In this document: one piece after another, positions 53,336-60,535 of the stretch
Numbering within the stretch: position 1 is the first letter of the stretch
Layout: every line of letters begins with the position of its first letter
NCBI RefSeq assembly: GCF_039541815.1
Contig: NZ_BAABGY010000016.1
Coordinates: 124,001 to 188,000 of the forward strand
Direction: 5' to 3'
Source: Flavisolibacter amylovorans
GTDB lineage: Bacteria; Bacteroidota; Bacteroidia; Chitinophagales; Chitinophagaceae
DNA length: 64,000 nt
The notes under the pieces: generated by a model
Told to the model about the DNA's origin: nothing
Databases searched by the model: none
What the model saw: only the letters and a program-made list of their open reading frames with translations
Made by a program: the position numbers and the translations under genes

Positions 53336-53724
53336 CAGACGTTCAGTAAAAGATCGGGTTGCGGGCCTTGGGGAAGTCTGCTTTAGGAGTACTAGGCAGC
53401 GCAATTTACCGGAGGCGCGGGTGTTTGGCAGTTAGATGTTTTGGTTTTCCGAGGATGAGTGCATTTGTGTAAATCTAATTTACGAACGTGGACTAAGAAA
53501 ACATCTTCATACCCACAATAATCAGCATTTGCGTTAAGTGCTAACACCAAAATACTATTCCTTCATTTCTTCTTTCTGATGATTCTCTATTTCTCGTAAT
53601 ATATCAGAAAGGGTTGCTCAGCAAAGTGTCTTTAAGTGCTTGTTGAGGCCCATCATCCAGACTTTTGCCTATATACTGCTCACCTACGAATATTCACCTT
53701 TTAGATAATTTGGCATATTTTTTT

Positions 53725-53754
53725 ATTCACATTTATGTGAATTTATTATCTTTG
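53725..53754 (+). promoter_or_regulatory. Toxin-antitoxin promoter with palindromic operator
   Basis: An 18-bp inverted repeat ATTCACATTTATGTGAAT (53725-53742, 8-bp arms) directly precedes an exact -7 box TATCTTTG (53747-53754), 18 bp ahead of the toxin start. HigA-type antitoxins typically bind such palindromes to repress their own operon; the sites are seen, binding is inferred. Confidence 0.65.
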
Positions 53755-53771
53755 AATTCCAATTATGAGAA

Positions 53772-54092
53772 ATGGACATAGAGTTTGCTACCCAGATGTT
53801 AGCCGATTTGTATGCTGGTAAAGTTGAAAATTATAACGAGTTCAGGTCCAATCCAACCCTCGTCAAGCAATATATAAAAGCCATCACAATGTTGAGAGCG
53901 GCGCTAAGAATTGAGCAGCTCTTTCAATTTAATGGCTTAAGATATAAGAAATTATCAGGTGATCTCAAAGGCTATAGTTCAGTTAGGATTAATAAGCAGT
54001 ATCGAATATTATTTACGGAAGTTGTTTCTGAAACAGACGCACCACAAATTAATTTAATAAGGCTCGAAGAAATAAATAAGCATTACGAATAG
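53772..54092 (+). CDS. higB: HigB/RelE-type toxin, 106 aa
   Basis: A RelE-superfamily mRNA interferase-like protein. Seen: helical N-part (FATQMLADLYAGKVENYNEF), then FNGLRYKKLSGDLKGYSSVR and INKQYRILFTEV, the conserved HigB pattern KLxGDLKGxxSVRINxQYRI. Toxin first and antitoxin second is the HigBA order. It is preceded by a palindromic operator and an exact -7 box. HigB toxins cleave ribosome-bound mRNA. Somewhat longer than the usual 90-100 residues because of the N-terminal helices. Confidence 0.85.
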   Translation: MDIEFATQMLADLYAGKVENYNEFRSNPTLVKQYIKAITMLRAALRIEQLFQFNGLRYKKLSGDLKGYSSVRINKQYRILFTEVVSETDAPQINLIRLEEINKHYE

Positions 54093-54155
54093 AGTTTTAC
54101 TTATTACTCATCTGTCCTGGAGGAGCAACCAGATTCAAAAAGGGCTCAAAATATT

Positions 54156-55259
54156 ATGGCAACGAAGATTGCAAATATAGTCCCCGCTCATGCGATCCAC
54201 CCTGGGGAAGTTCTTAAAGATGAACTATATGCACGTGATATCAAACAAAAGGACTTTGCGGAATTGACAGGAATTCAACCTTCTCAATTGAATGAGATAA
54301 TAAATAAGAAAAGGGGAATTAACGCAGAGCATGCACTATTAATTGGTAAGGCGCTTGAAATGGATTCACAACTTTGGTTAAATCTGCAAACGAACTACGA
54401 TTTAGACTTAGCTAGAGTAAATGAAAAAATTCAAGCCAAGCTATCTGATATTGAAATGTGGCAGCAGATTCGCGCATTTGTACCTGAGAAATATTTACGG
54501 AGACTTGGATACTTTCATGGGAATCTGCGAGAGGATGTTAACATTCTAAAATCAATATATCACATCGATAATCTAGGTCAGTTGCAAGGAGCACTTGTTG
54601 CAATGAACCATGCACGTCTTAGGAAGTCACAGAACTTAGACTTTGACCCCAAAAACTTGTTTGCATGGCTTAAGATCCTAGATTTCGAGGCCGGTCAGAT
54701 AGAAGTACCTCCGTTTAAAAAAGAGAGCGAAAGTCAATTGATTGACCTTCTACGTGATGCCATCTGGAAAAATAAAGATACAGTCCAGACAGTAAAACAG
54801 ATACTTGAGAGCCATGGCATAAAAATGATAATATTGGAAAATCCAGAGAAATGCCCCATCGATGGTTGTGCATTTTGGAACGGTGAAAGCCCAGCGATTG
54901 GACTTACTATGCGTCACAATCGGATTGATAATTTCGCATTCACATTATTCCACGAGTTAGGTCATATCTTTTTACATCTCGCCAATAATAGACTGGCTGA
55001 ATTTGTTGATTTTGATTTAGACTCAACCGCCGATCAAGGTTTAGAAGAGGAGCGGCAAGCTGACAACTTCGCTAAGGATATTTTGATAAATCCAGAACTA
55101 TGGCTAGCTTTTTTAAAAAGCCCGGACAAGTTTCAGGAGAAAGCAATGATAAATATGGCGCGAAAAGCAAAGACTCATCCAGCTATCATCAAGGGAAGAT
55201 TATCACATGAATTGCAGAATTACCGAATAAAAACCCGCTTCAACCACAATTTGAATTAA
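54156..55259 (+). CDS. higA: HigA-type antitoxin fused to ImmA/IrrE metallopeptidase, 367 aa
   Basis: Residues about 8-100 are a HigA/VapI-type Xre domain (AHAIHPGEVLKDELYARDIK, QKDFAELTGIQPSQLNEIIN). Residues about 190-340 form an ImmA/IrrE-family zinc peptidase with FALTLFHELGHIFLH-like sequence (H266-E267-L-G-H270) and a downstream EEERQADNFAKDIL helix carrying the third ligand. This fusion is known in HigA-like antitoxins of TA modules and in regulators cleaved or activated on stress. It probably represses its own promoter. It lies 63 bp after the toxin and 25 bp before the MazG-like gene on the same strand. Confidence 0.85.
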   Translation: MATKIANIVPAHAIHPGEVLKDELYARDIKQKDFAELTGIQPSQLNEIINKKRGINAEHALLIGKALEMDSQLWLNLQTNYDLDLARVNEKIQAKLSDIEMWQQIRAFVPEKYLRRLGYFHGNLREDVNILKSIYHIDNLGQLQGALVAMNHARLRKSQNLDFDPKNLFAWLKILDFEAGQIEVPPFKKESESQLIDLLRDAIWKNKDTVQTVKQILESHGIKMIILENPEKCPIDGCAFWNGESPAIGLTMRHNRIDNFAFTLFHELGHIFLHLANNRLAEFVDFDLDSTADQGLEEERQADNFAKDILINPELWLAFLKSPDKFQEKAMINMARKAKTHPAIIKGRLSHELQNYRIKTRFNHNLN

Positions 55260-55284
55260 ATTCAACCTACCAAAACTAACATCC

Positions 55285-56166
55285 ATGAAGTTCGAAGATT
55301 ATCAACAAAGCGCAAGTCAAACTATTCAACAATATATCAACGATGATCGTATAAATGAATTTATCCCGTTCCTTGGAATCATTGGTGAAGCCGGTTCAGT
55401 TTTGACTGAACTTAAAAAGAAACTTAGGGATGGGGATGGATATGGCGCTTTCAACGAAAAACTGAAAGAAGAACTTGGAGATGTACTATGGTATATCTCA
55501 ACTATTGCTACACAACATCAAATCTCACTAGAAGAAATAGCAGCCAAAAATATCAGAAAGATTACGGATCGGTTTTCAGATGGAAACACTGAAAACTTTT
55601 ACATATACGATGAGGCCTTCGCTTCAAATGAGCAGTTTCCAAGGGAATTCGAGGTGAGATTTGTCCCATTCATTGAGGATGGAAAAAATAAAATGAAGAT
55701 TCTACATTCTGATGGTTCCCCAATTGGAGATCCTCTCACTGATAATGCCCACGAAGATGATGGGTACCGATTTCATGATATTTTTCACTTCGGTTATGTC
55801 GCCTACTTAGGCTGGTCACCAGTTATTAGAAAACTACTTGGATTGAAAAGAAAAAGCACGGCGACAATTGATGAAGTTGAAGATGGTGCAAGGGCTGCAA
55901 TTACTGAGGAGTTAGTTACCCTCTATATTTATAATCATGCTCAAAATCACCGGCTGTTTAAATATAGTGATAGAGTAGACACCGATGTATTGAATACCGT
56001 ACAAAAGCTTGTTAGCAAGATTGAAGTAAAAAATTGCACAGCCAAACAATGGGAGGTATGTATTATTTCTTCTTATAAGGTCTTTGACGAGTTAATGAAG
56101 AATGATGGAGGAAGGGTTTTGATTAGCATAAAAAATCGAAAGATGCTATACCTCGGCAAAAACTGA
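55285..56166 (+). CDS. MazG-like nucleotide pyrophosphohydrolase with extra C-terminal domain, 293 aa
   Basis: Residues about 1-95 are an all-alpha NTP-PPase (MazG-like) domain: FLGIIGEAGSVLTELKKKL and EELGDVLWYISTIATQHQIS. The second acidic motif (E63-x2-D66) is intact; in the first, E35 is present but the usual E three residues on is Ser38, with E42 nearby. The C-terminal 190 residues have a DGYRFHDIFHFGYVAYLGWS segment and EDGARAAITEELVTLYIYNH, a His/Glu-rich helical domain that may bind metal. MazG-type enzymes hydrolyse (d)NTPs, including non-canonical ones. It is three bases from the next gene, so operonic. I infer a nucleotide-pool role. Confidence 0.8.
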   Translation: MKFEDYQQSASQTIQQYINDDRINEFIPFLGIIGEAGSVLTELKKKLRDGDGYGAFNEKLKEELGDVLWYISTIATQHQISLEEIAAKNIRKITDRFSDGNTENFYIYDEAFASNEQFPREFEVRFVPFIEDGKNKMKILHSDGSPIGDPLTDNAHEDDGYRFHDIFHFGYVAYLGWSPVIRKLLGLKRKSTATIDEVEDGARAAITEELVTLYIYNHAQNHRLFKYSDRVDTDVLNTVQKLVSKIEVKNCTAKQWEVCIISSYKVFDELMKNDGGRVLISIKNRKMLYLGKN

Positions 56167-56169
56167 CAT

Positions 56170-56886
56170 ATGGCAAATATTATCCGATCAGACACTTGCT
56201 TTTCAGCTTGGGTGGATGTGTTCGAACACCTCTCGCTCCAAGAAAATAAGGATGACACAAACCTTTTGGTTCAAATCAATGACCCAACGGACTTCTCAGG
56301 TATAGATACTTGGCTCACCGATTATGATCCCGAAAAATACGCACCTGGGAAGGGGAAAGTAAGGCACGTTGTAAATACAATCTTTCCTTTCAGACTAAAA
56401 AGTTACTTTCCGAACCGGGAAGATTTCTATAGAAAGTATGTTAGCATATTCAATAGTTCGACAGCCTACAAGAATTGGGGCACTTATTTTCAACGGCTGA
56501 TTTCATTCGGCAGAGAATGCCAACCACAAGGAATAAATCAACTCGAAAGAGCTATTCAAGCTCTTCAAGGAGGTAGTCCTCAAAAATACTTCATTACATT
56601 CCATATTACGGCAGCAAACATTGAAAGTAATGTGAGACCTTTGGGCGGACCTTGTTGGCAATATGGTGAATTGATAATTAATGAATTGGGCGCTCTTGAC
56701 CTTGTTGCAGTTTACCGAAACCATGATTATTACTGCAAAGCATTAGGAAACTTCATTGGTTTAGCCAAACTCTTGAACTTTATTTGCACTGAGAGTGGGA
56801 AGCGACCGGGAAGATTAATAATTCACGCAATTCACGCTTATTCTAGTCAACCAATGTCAAAACTTACGCGTTTAATAAATAGGTGA
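56170..56886 (+). CDS. Thymidylate-synthase-like protein, 238 aa
   Basis: Homologous to the thymidylate synthase / dCMP hydroxymethylase superfamily. The catalytic Cys is C162 in LGGPCWQYGELII. It is followed by VYRNHDYYCKALGNFIGLAK, equivalent to the QRSxDxxLGxPFNI block with its Arg, Asp and Asn, and by LIIHAIHAYS, matching the HxY nucleotide-sugar contact. It is shorter than canonical ThyA (about 264) and lacks the conserved C-terminal APVAV-like tail that closes over folate, so it may use another folate form or a different carbon donor. It sits between MazG-like and uracil-DNA-glycosylase genes. Methylation or hydroxymethylation of a pyrimidine nucleotide is inferred. Confidence 0.75.
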   Translation: MANIIRSDTCFSAWVDVFEHLSLQENKDDTNLLVQINDPTDFSGIDTWLTDYDPEKYAPGKGKVRHVVNTIFPFRLKSYFPNREDFYRKYVSIFNSSTAYKNWGTYFQRLISFGRECQPQGINQLERAIQALQGGSPQKYFITFHITAANIESNVRPLGGPCWQYGELIINELGALDLVAVYRNHDYYCKALGNFIGLAKLLNFICTESGKRPGRLIIHAIHAYSSQPMSKLTRLINR

Positions 56887-57989
56887 AAAACAGAACAGTG
56901 TCAGAAGTTAGCTATATAGAATTTGCAAACTTGTGCAAAGAGGTGAAAGAATGTTTACGTTGTCCTAGAATGGCTAACTCTTTAAGAGTTTTGAACAGTT
57001 CTTCAGGCTCAATTACATCAAGAGTTTTATTCATCGGCGAAGCACCCGGGCGCCTAGGGGCGGATGGATCCGGAATACCTTTTCATGGCGATAAGTCTGG
57101 GCACAACTTTGAAGCGTTACTAAGCGGAGCTGGACTGAGTAGATCAATTATCTTTGTAACCAATGCAGTTTTATGCAATCCTAAGGATGAAAAAGGCAAC
57201 AACTCCACGCCTACGAAGCTTGAAACGGCAAATTGCGCTACATTCTTAAAAAAACAAATAGAGTTAGTCGATCCTACAGTTATCGTGACTCTAGGAGCAA
57301 GTGCCCTCAAAGCACTGGCAAATATTGTTGAACATAACTTTACCCTTAAGGATTCAGTCCGAAATGCCCTGTCATGGAATAGCCGAATCTTAGTACCGTT
57401 ATACCATCCGGGCCAACGAGCTATGATGAGCAGGCCATTTGAGATTCAGCAAGAAGACTACAGATTTGTAGTTGAATGTTTAAAAGAAAATTTACAAGGG
57501 TTTCTTCCAACATCCAATGAAGAACACGTCGATTTGATGTTACTTGTCGATTATGTATTGAGCAAGGTAAGCACGGTAACGTATCAAGTTTTACATAAAC
57601 TGATTTATCTCGTTGATTACAAGGCAATTTCAAAGATAGGACGTCGCCTTACATCGTCTCATATTGTTAAACAAAAAGAAGGACCATACTGCACTGATTT
57701 GCATTTATATAAAATACATCGCTCTCTTCCCTATATCAAATCACGAGTACTATCAAAAAACAATATAGTCCTATACGCTCCGTCGAATTCTCTTTTTGAG
57801 GACAGACTAATTGATCAATTTGAAATCTCGGACGACGCTAAGGGAATTGTTGACGATGTACTATCTACTTACAGCCAAAAATCGAATACAGCACTACGTA
57901 GGACAACGTTGTATACAAGGCCTATGCGTAAGGTGATTTATAGAGAGCTAAACGAGAACATTGATCTTAACAATAGCGTACTTTTTTGA
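56883..57989 (+). CDS. Uracil-DNA glycosylase (family 4/5 type) fused to SocA/Panacea-like domain, 368 aa
   Basis: Residues 1-205 are an iron-sulfur uracil-DNA-glycosylase-superfamily domain. Motif A is GEAPGRLGADGSGIPFHGD, the four likely [4Fe-4S] ligands C24, C27, C98 and C118 are all present, and a HPG motif (H175) stands where the second catalytic loop lies. Residues about 212-340 resemble the DUF4065/SocA-like (Panacea) domain: LLVDYVLSKVSTVTYQVLHK, LIYLVDYKAISK and KEGPYCTDLHLYKI. Panacea domains act as versatile antitoxins. The start is a GTG overlapping the previous stop by 4 bp (GTGA), so translation is coupled. Excision of uracil or a modified base is expected; the regulatory role of the tail is inferred. 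Confidence 0.8.
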   Translation: MKNRTVSEVSYIEFANLCKEVKECLRCPRMANSLRVLNSSSGSITSRVLFIGEAPGRLGADGSGIPFHGDKSGHNFEALLSGAGLSRSIIFVTNAVLCNPKDEKGNNSTPTKLETANCATFLKKQIELVDPTVIVTLGASALKALANIVEHNFTLKDSVRNALSWNSRILVPLYHPGQRAMMSRPFEIQQEDYRFVVECLKENLQGFLPTSNEEHVDLMLLVDYVLSKVSTVTYQVLHKLIYLVDYKAISKIGRRLTSSHIVKQKEGPYCTDLHLYKIHRSLPYIKSRVLSKNNIVLYAPSNSLFEDRLIDQFEISDDAKGIVDDVLSTYSQKSNTALRRTTLYTRPMRKVIYRELNENIDLNNSVLF

Positions 57990-58074
57990 ATCAAGGCTTT
58001 CGATACCACTTTTCGACGCCGACACTCACCACTGGCTTCGATGTACAAACTACATCCTGCTCAGCATTTTTTTG

Positions 58075-58146
58075 TAGCCCCGCCAAGAATCGAACTTGGA
58101 TCTAGAGTTTAGGAAACTCCTATTCTATCCATTGAACTACGGGGCC
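58075..58146 (-). tRNA. tRNA-Arg (anticodon CCU)
   Basis: A 72-nt cloverleaf: acceptor GGCCCCG/CGGGGCT (one G-U pair), discriminator A, D-arm GTTC...GAAT, anticodon arm GGAGT-TTCCTAA-ACTCT with anticodon CCT, T-arm CCAAG-TTCGATT-CTTGG. CCA is not encoded. A run of A's on the transcribed strand follows the 3' end (58065-58073) and may terminate it. Its 3' end abuts the AT-rich island. Confidence 0.93.
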
Positions 58147-58292
58147 AATAAAACCGGGAACTAAATGAGCAGAATCCCGGCGGGCCCGCAAATTAGCCCG
58201 TTTTTGTAATTTAGACGTACCGAATTCAAAAACACCCCCTGCTCCTCCCCGCCCGATACCGCGCCCGCCTCCTGCCCGCCGCCCTGCTGGCC

Positions 58293-58880
58293 GTGTATGC
58301 CGCCCTTTGCGTGCCCATGACGGCCATCGTGCTCCAGTACCTCCCCGCCGGCACCGACACGGCCTTTCTCGGCATCAAGCAGGACTATATCGCCATCCCC
58401 GGCTACCTCGCCGCCTTTTACGTGCACGTGTTCACGGGGATCCTGGCCCTGCCGGCGGGGCTCACGCAGTTCTCCGGAACGCTGCGCAAAAGCTACCCCG
58501 GCCTCCACCGCGCGCAGGGCAAGTTCTATGTAGCCGCCATCCTCGGCCTTGCCGCGCCCTCGGGGCTTTATATCGGGATCTTCGCCAACGGAGGCCCCGC
58601 CTCGCAGCTCGCCTTCGTGCTCCTCGCCCTTCTTTGGTTCTGGACCACGCTGAAGGCCTATACCACCATCCGCGCCGGCAACGTCCGCGCCCACGAGGCC
58701 TGGATGCTCCGCTCCTTCGCCCTCACGCTGTCGGCCCTCACGCTCCGCGCCTGGAAGTGGGCGATCGTGGGCCTCTTCCACCCGCCCCCGATGGACGTGT
58801 ACCGCATCGTGGCCTGGCTCGGGTGGACACTCAACCTCGCCATCGCCGAATACCTCATCTTCAAAAAGCAACGCCCATGA
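58293..58880 (+). CDS. Multi-pass membrane protein (DUF2306-like), at least 195 aa
   Basis: About five hydrophobic segments: ALLAVYAALCVPMTAIVLQY, YLAAFYVHVFTGILALPAGL, FYVAAILGLAAPSGLYIGIF, FVLLALLWFWTTLKAYTTI and a C-terminal helix (GWTLNLAIAEYLIF). The His-containing FYVHVFTGI and RAHEAWMLRSF motifs are as in DUF2306-type membrane proteins. The GTG at 58293 is the only canonical start, but it falls inside the first membrane segment. The same frame stays open to about 58215 (QKHPLLLPARYRARLLPAAL) with no ATG, GTG or TTG, so a rarer start (ATT 58224 or CTG 58239) is possible. It overlaps the lipoprotein gene by 4 bp. Confidence 0.8.
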   Translation: MYAALCVPMTAIVLQYLPAGTDTAFLGIKQDYIAIPGYLAAFYVHVFTGILALPAGLTQFSGTLRKSYPGLHRAQGKFYVAAILGLAAPSGLYIGIFANGGPASQLAFVLLALLWFWTTLKAYTTIRAGNVRAHEAWMLRSFALTLSALTLRAWKWAIVGLFHPPPMDVYRIVAWLGWTLNLAIAEYLIFKKQRP

Positions 58881-59734
58881 CCCGTATTTCCACCGTCCTG
58901 CTCCTGAGCATCGGACTCGCCGCCTGCGGCGGCAACGCCTCGAAGCCCCTTGTGCAGGGCGCCAGCACCGAGAAGAAGCCCAGCAAACCAAAGGGGCCCT
59001 ACATCCCCGAAGTGCGCGCAGGCTACGAAGGCTACTATACCGGCCTATTCGAAGCCGCCGATGGCAGCGGCGGGCACGACAACAACCGCATCTCGGTGCG
59101 CATCGACTCGGCCCGCGACGGGAAGGTCTGGGGCACCTCCATCGTAGCCGGCAACGAGCGCCCCTTTACCGGCAAAGCGGAGGACGTCGGGGGACGCATC
59201 TCCATCACGGCGCAGGAGCCCGGCACCGACAAATGGGACGGCACGTTCTTAATGGCCCTCGACGGCGACACCCTCTCCGGGCGCTGGGATGCGTTCGACA
59301 AGGGCCTCCCGGTGCCCGCCCGTACCTACCGACTCGCGAAGCGCGCCTTCCGCTACGACCCGTCGGCAACCTTCAACGACGAGGTGTTCGAGGGCTTCAT
59401 GATCGCCACCTACGCCGAAAGCACCGACAAGGGCGAGCGCCTGTCTGAAAAGGTCCTTGAACTGAACCCCTCGAAGGTGCTCCTGAAAAGCAGGGACGTA
59501 GAGAACCTGTATAAATCCGACCTCGAGCTCCTGCGCAACTCCATCTACGCCCGCCACGGCTACTCGTTCCGCAACGTGCGGATGCGCCGCTTCTTCGACC
59601 ATTACGTGGACTGGTACATGCCGGTAAGCACCGACGTCACCGCGCAGCTCACGCCCATCGAGCAAAAGAACATCGCGCTGCTGAAGCGGTATGAGGGGCA
59701 TGCGACGAAGTACTATGACTCGTTTGGGCGATGA
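58877..59734 (+). CDS. YARHG-domain lipoprotein, 285 aa
   Basis: Signal peptide with lipobox LAAC (Cys17). A beta-rich middle domain (GYYTGLFEAADGSGGHDNNR, ITAQEPGTDKWDGTFLMALD, LSGRWDAFDKG) precedes a C-terminal YARHG domain (DLELLRNSIYARHGYSFRNV, followed by FFDHYVDWYMPVSTDVTAQL). YARHG is an extracellular or periplasmic domain of unknown function found in many lipoproteins. The ATG overlaps the upstream stop (ATGA), so it is coupled to the DUF2306-like membrane protein. Confidence 0.88.
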   Translation: MTRISTVLLLSIGLAACGGNASKPLVQGASTEKKPSKPKGPYIPEVRAGYEGYYTGLFEAADGSGGHDNNRISVRIDSARDGKVWGTSIVAGNERPFTGKAEDVGGRISITAQEPGTDKWDGTFLMALDGDTLSGRWDAFDKGLPVPARTYRLAKRAFRYDPSATFNDEVFEGFMIATYAESTDKGERLSEKVLELNPSKVLLKSRDVENLYKSDLELLRNSIYARHGYSFRNVRMRRFFDHYVDWYMPVSTDVTAQLTPIEQKNIALLKRYEGHATKYYDSFGR

Positions 59735-59770
59735 CCCACCCCCGGCCCCTCCCAAAGGGAGGGAGTCGTG

Positions 59771-60047
59771 AGCCGTGAGGCGTGAGGCGTGAACGGGTGA
59801 GCATGTGAGCGGAGCGAACCTGTCATTGCGAGGCAGATGGACGCCAGGGGCGGACATCAACGAAGCAATCTCCCCCGTTACGCGTGAAGCCGAAAAGAGC
59901 GCACAATACGCTGACGCCTATACTGAATCTACGTTCCAGGCTTTGACACACTCCGCGTAGCGCGGATTTACGATCACTCCGCGTAGCGCGGATTTACGAT
60001 CACTCCGCGTAACGCAGGAGATTGCTTCGCTGCGCTCGCAATGACGG
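59771..60047. repeat. Intergenic repeat cluster (CATTGCGAG inverted pair and 26-bp direct repeats)
   Basis: Contains GCGTGAGGCGTGA words, GGTGAGCATGTGAGCGG octamers (59791-59815), a GTCATTGCGAGGCAGATG copy at 59822 with GAAGCAATCTCCC, and, inverted at 60017-60047, the widespread GGAGATTGCTTCGCTGCG repeat. Between them are two full 26-bp direct repeats beginning ACTCCGCGTAGCGCGGATTT (59950-59975, 59976-60001) plus a partial third. No gene is seen in the 493-bp gap. Confidence 0.75.
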
Positions 60048-60055
60048 CGTAGCTC

Positions 60056-60160
60056 CGCTGCTCACCCGCTCACCTGCTCACTCGCTGACCCATCGACCCG
60101 CTCACTTGCTCACCCGCTCACGCACTCACCTGCTCACCCGCTCACCCGCTCACCTGCTCA
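60056..60160. repeat. Octamer repeat array (CGCTCACC-like)
   Basis: About thirteen consecutive octamers such as CGCTCACC, TGCTCACC and CGCTGACC, the longest one-directional array in the window, followed by CACGATTGACGATTCACGAT heptamer-like repeats up to about 60193. Confidence 0.8.
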
Positions 60161-60198
60161 CCCCATTCACGATTGACGATTCACGATTCACGATACCG

Positions 60199-60206
60199 TA
60201 CCTTCA
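60199..60206 (+). promoter_or_regulatory. Putative -7 promoter box (TACCTTCA)
   Basis: Twenty-one bases ahead of the start at 60228. Confidence 0.4.
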
Positions 60207-60227
60207 CCCCCTGCGAAATCCCCCTAC

Positions 60228-60524
60228 ATGAAGCCCCTGATCAACATCATCAACCAGCTGCACGAGATCGAGAAAAAGCTTCCGGACGGCGGCAGCATCG
60301 GACGCCACCTCGAGCGGATCCGCCATGAGCTCGAAGCCCTCGGCTACTCCTGGCACGCGCCCACCGGCGAAAAATGGGACGCCACGCGCACCGACTGCGA
60401 AGCGTCCATCACCGGCACCCTCCGCGACCGCATGGTCATCACCGATGTCATCAAGCCCGTGATCCACCAGGAGCAGGAAGGCACCCGCAGGATCGTGCAA
60501 AAGGCCGTGGTGGTGGTAGCGTAA
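60228..60524 (+). CDS. Hypothetical protein upstream of Hsp70-family gene, 98 aa
   Basis: An N-terminal amphipathic helix (INQLHEIEKKLPDGGSIGRH, LERIRHELEALGYSWHAPTG) is followed by a compact strand-rich part (YDATRTDCEASITGTLRDRM type) ending VIHQEQEGTRRIVQKAVVVV. There is no signal peptide. The helix-then-strand layout is loosely like a miniature nucleotide-exchange-type partner for Hsp70, but I see no GrpE motif and do not claim it. It precedes the Hsp70-family gene by 159 bp on the same strand, with an ACGGATG repeat between. Confidence 0.65.
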   Translation: MKPLINIINQLHEIEKKLPDGGSIGRHLERIRHELEALGYSWHAPTGEKWDATRTDCEASITGTLRDRMVITDVIKPVIHQEQEGTRRIVQKAVVVVA

Positions 60525-60535
60525 AGGCAAGAACA

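Larger units (their letters stand above)
53336..58074. mobile_element. AT-rich genomic island at the 3' end of tRNA-Arg
   Basis: From about 53.34 kb to the tRNA the base composition falls sharply (A+T-rich codons, AAT/ATA/TTA common), against GC-rich flanks on both sides. The island lies next to the 3' end of a tRNA gene, the usual integration site of genomic islands. It carries a toxin-antitoxin pair and a three-gene nucleic-acid operon. No integrase and no obvious repeat of the tRNA 3' end at the left boundary are visible, so the mobilising part is missing or the element is a remnant. 53336-53724 itself shows no gene. Confidence 0.7.

Noticed and set aside
58149..58292. A second tRNA beside the tRNA-Arg
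   Set aside because: No other cloverleaf could be folded in this stretch.
60056..60160. The octamer array as a CRISPR or an origin with iterons
   Set aside because: Unit is 8 bp and too degenerate; the same octamer is scattered in five other gaps and no replication gene is near.
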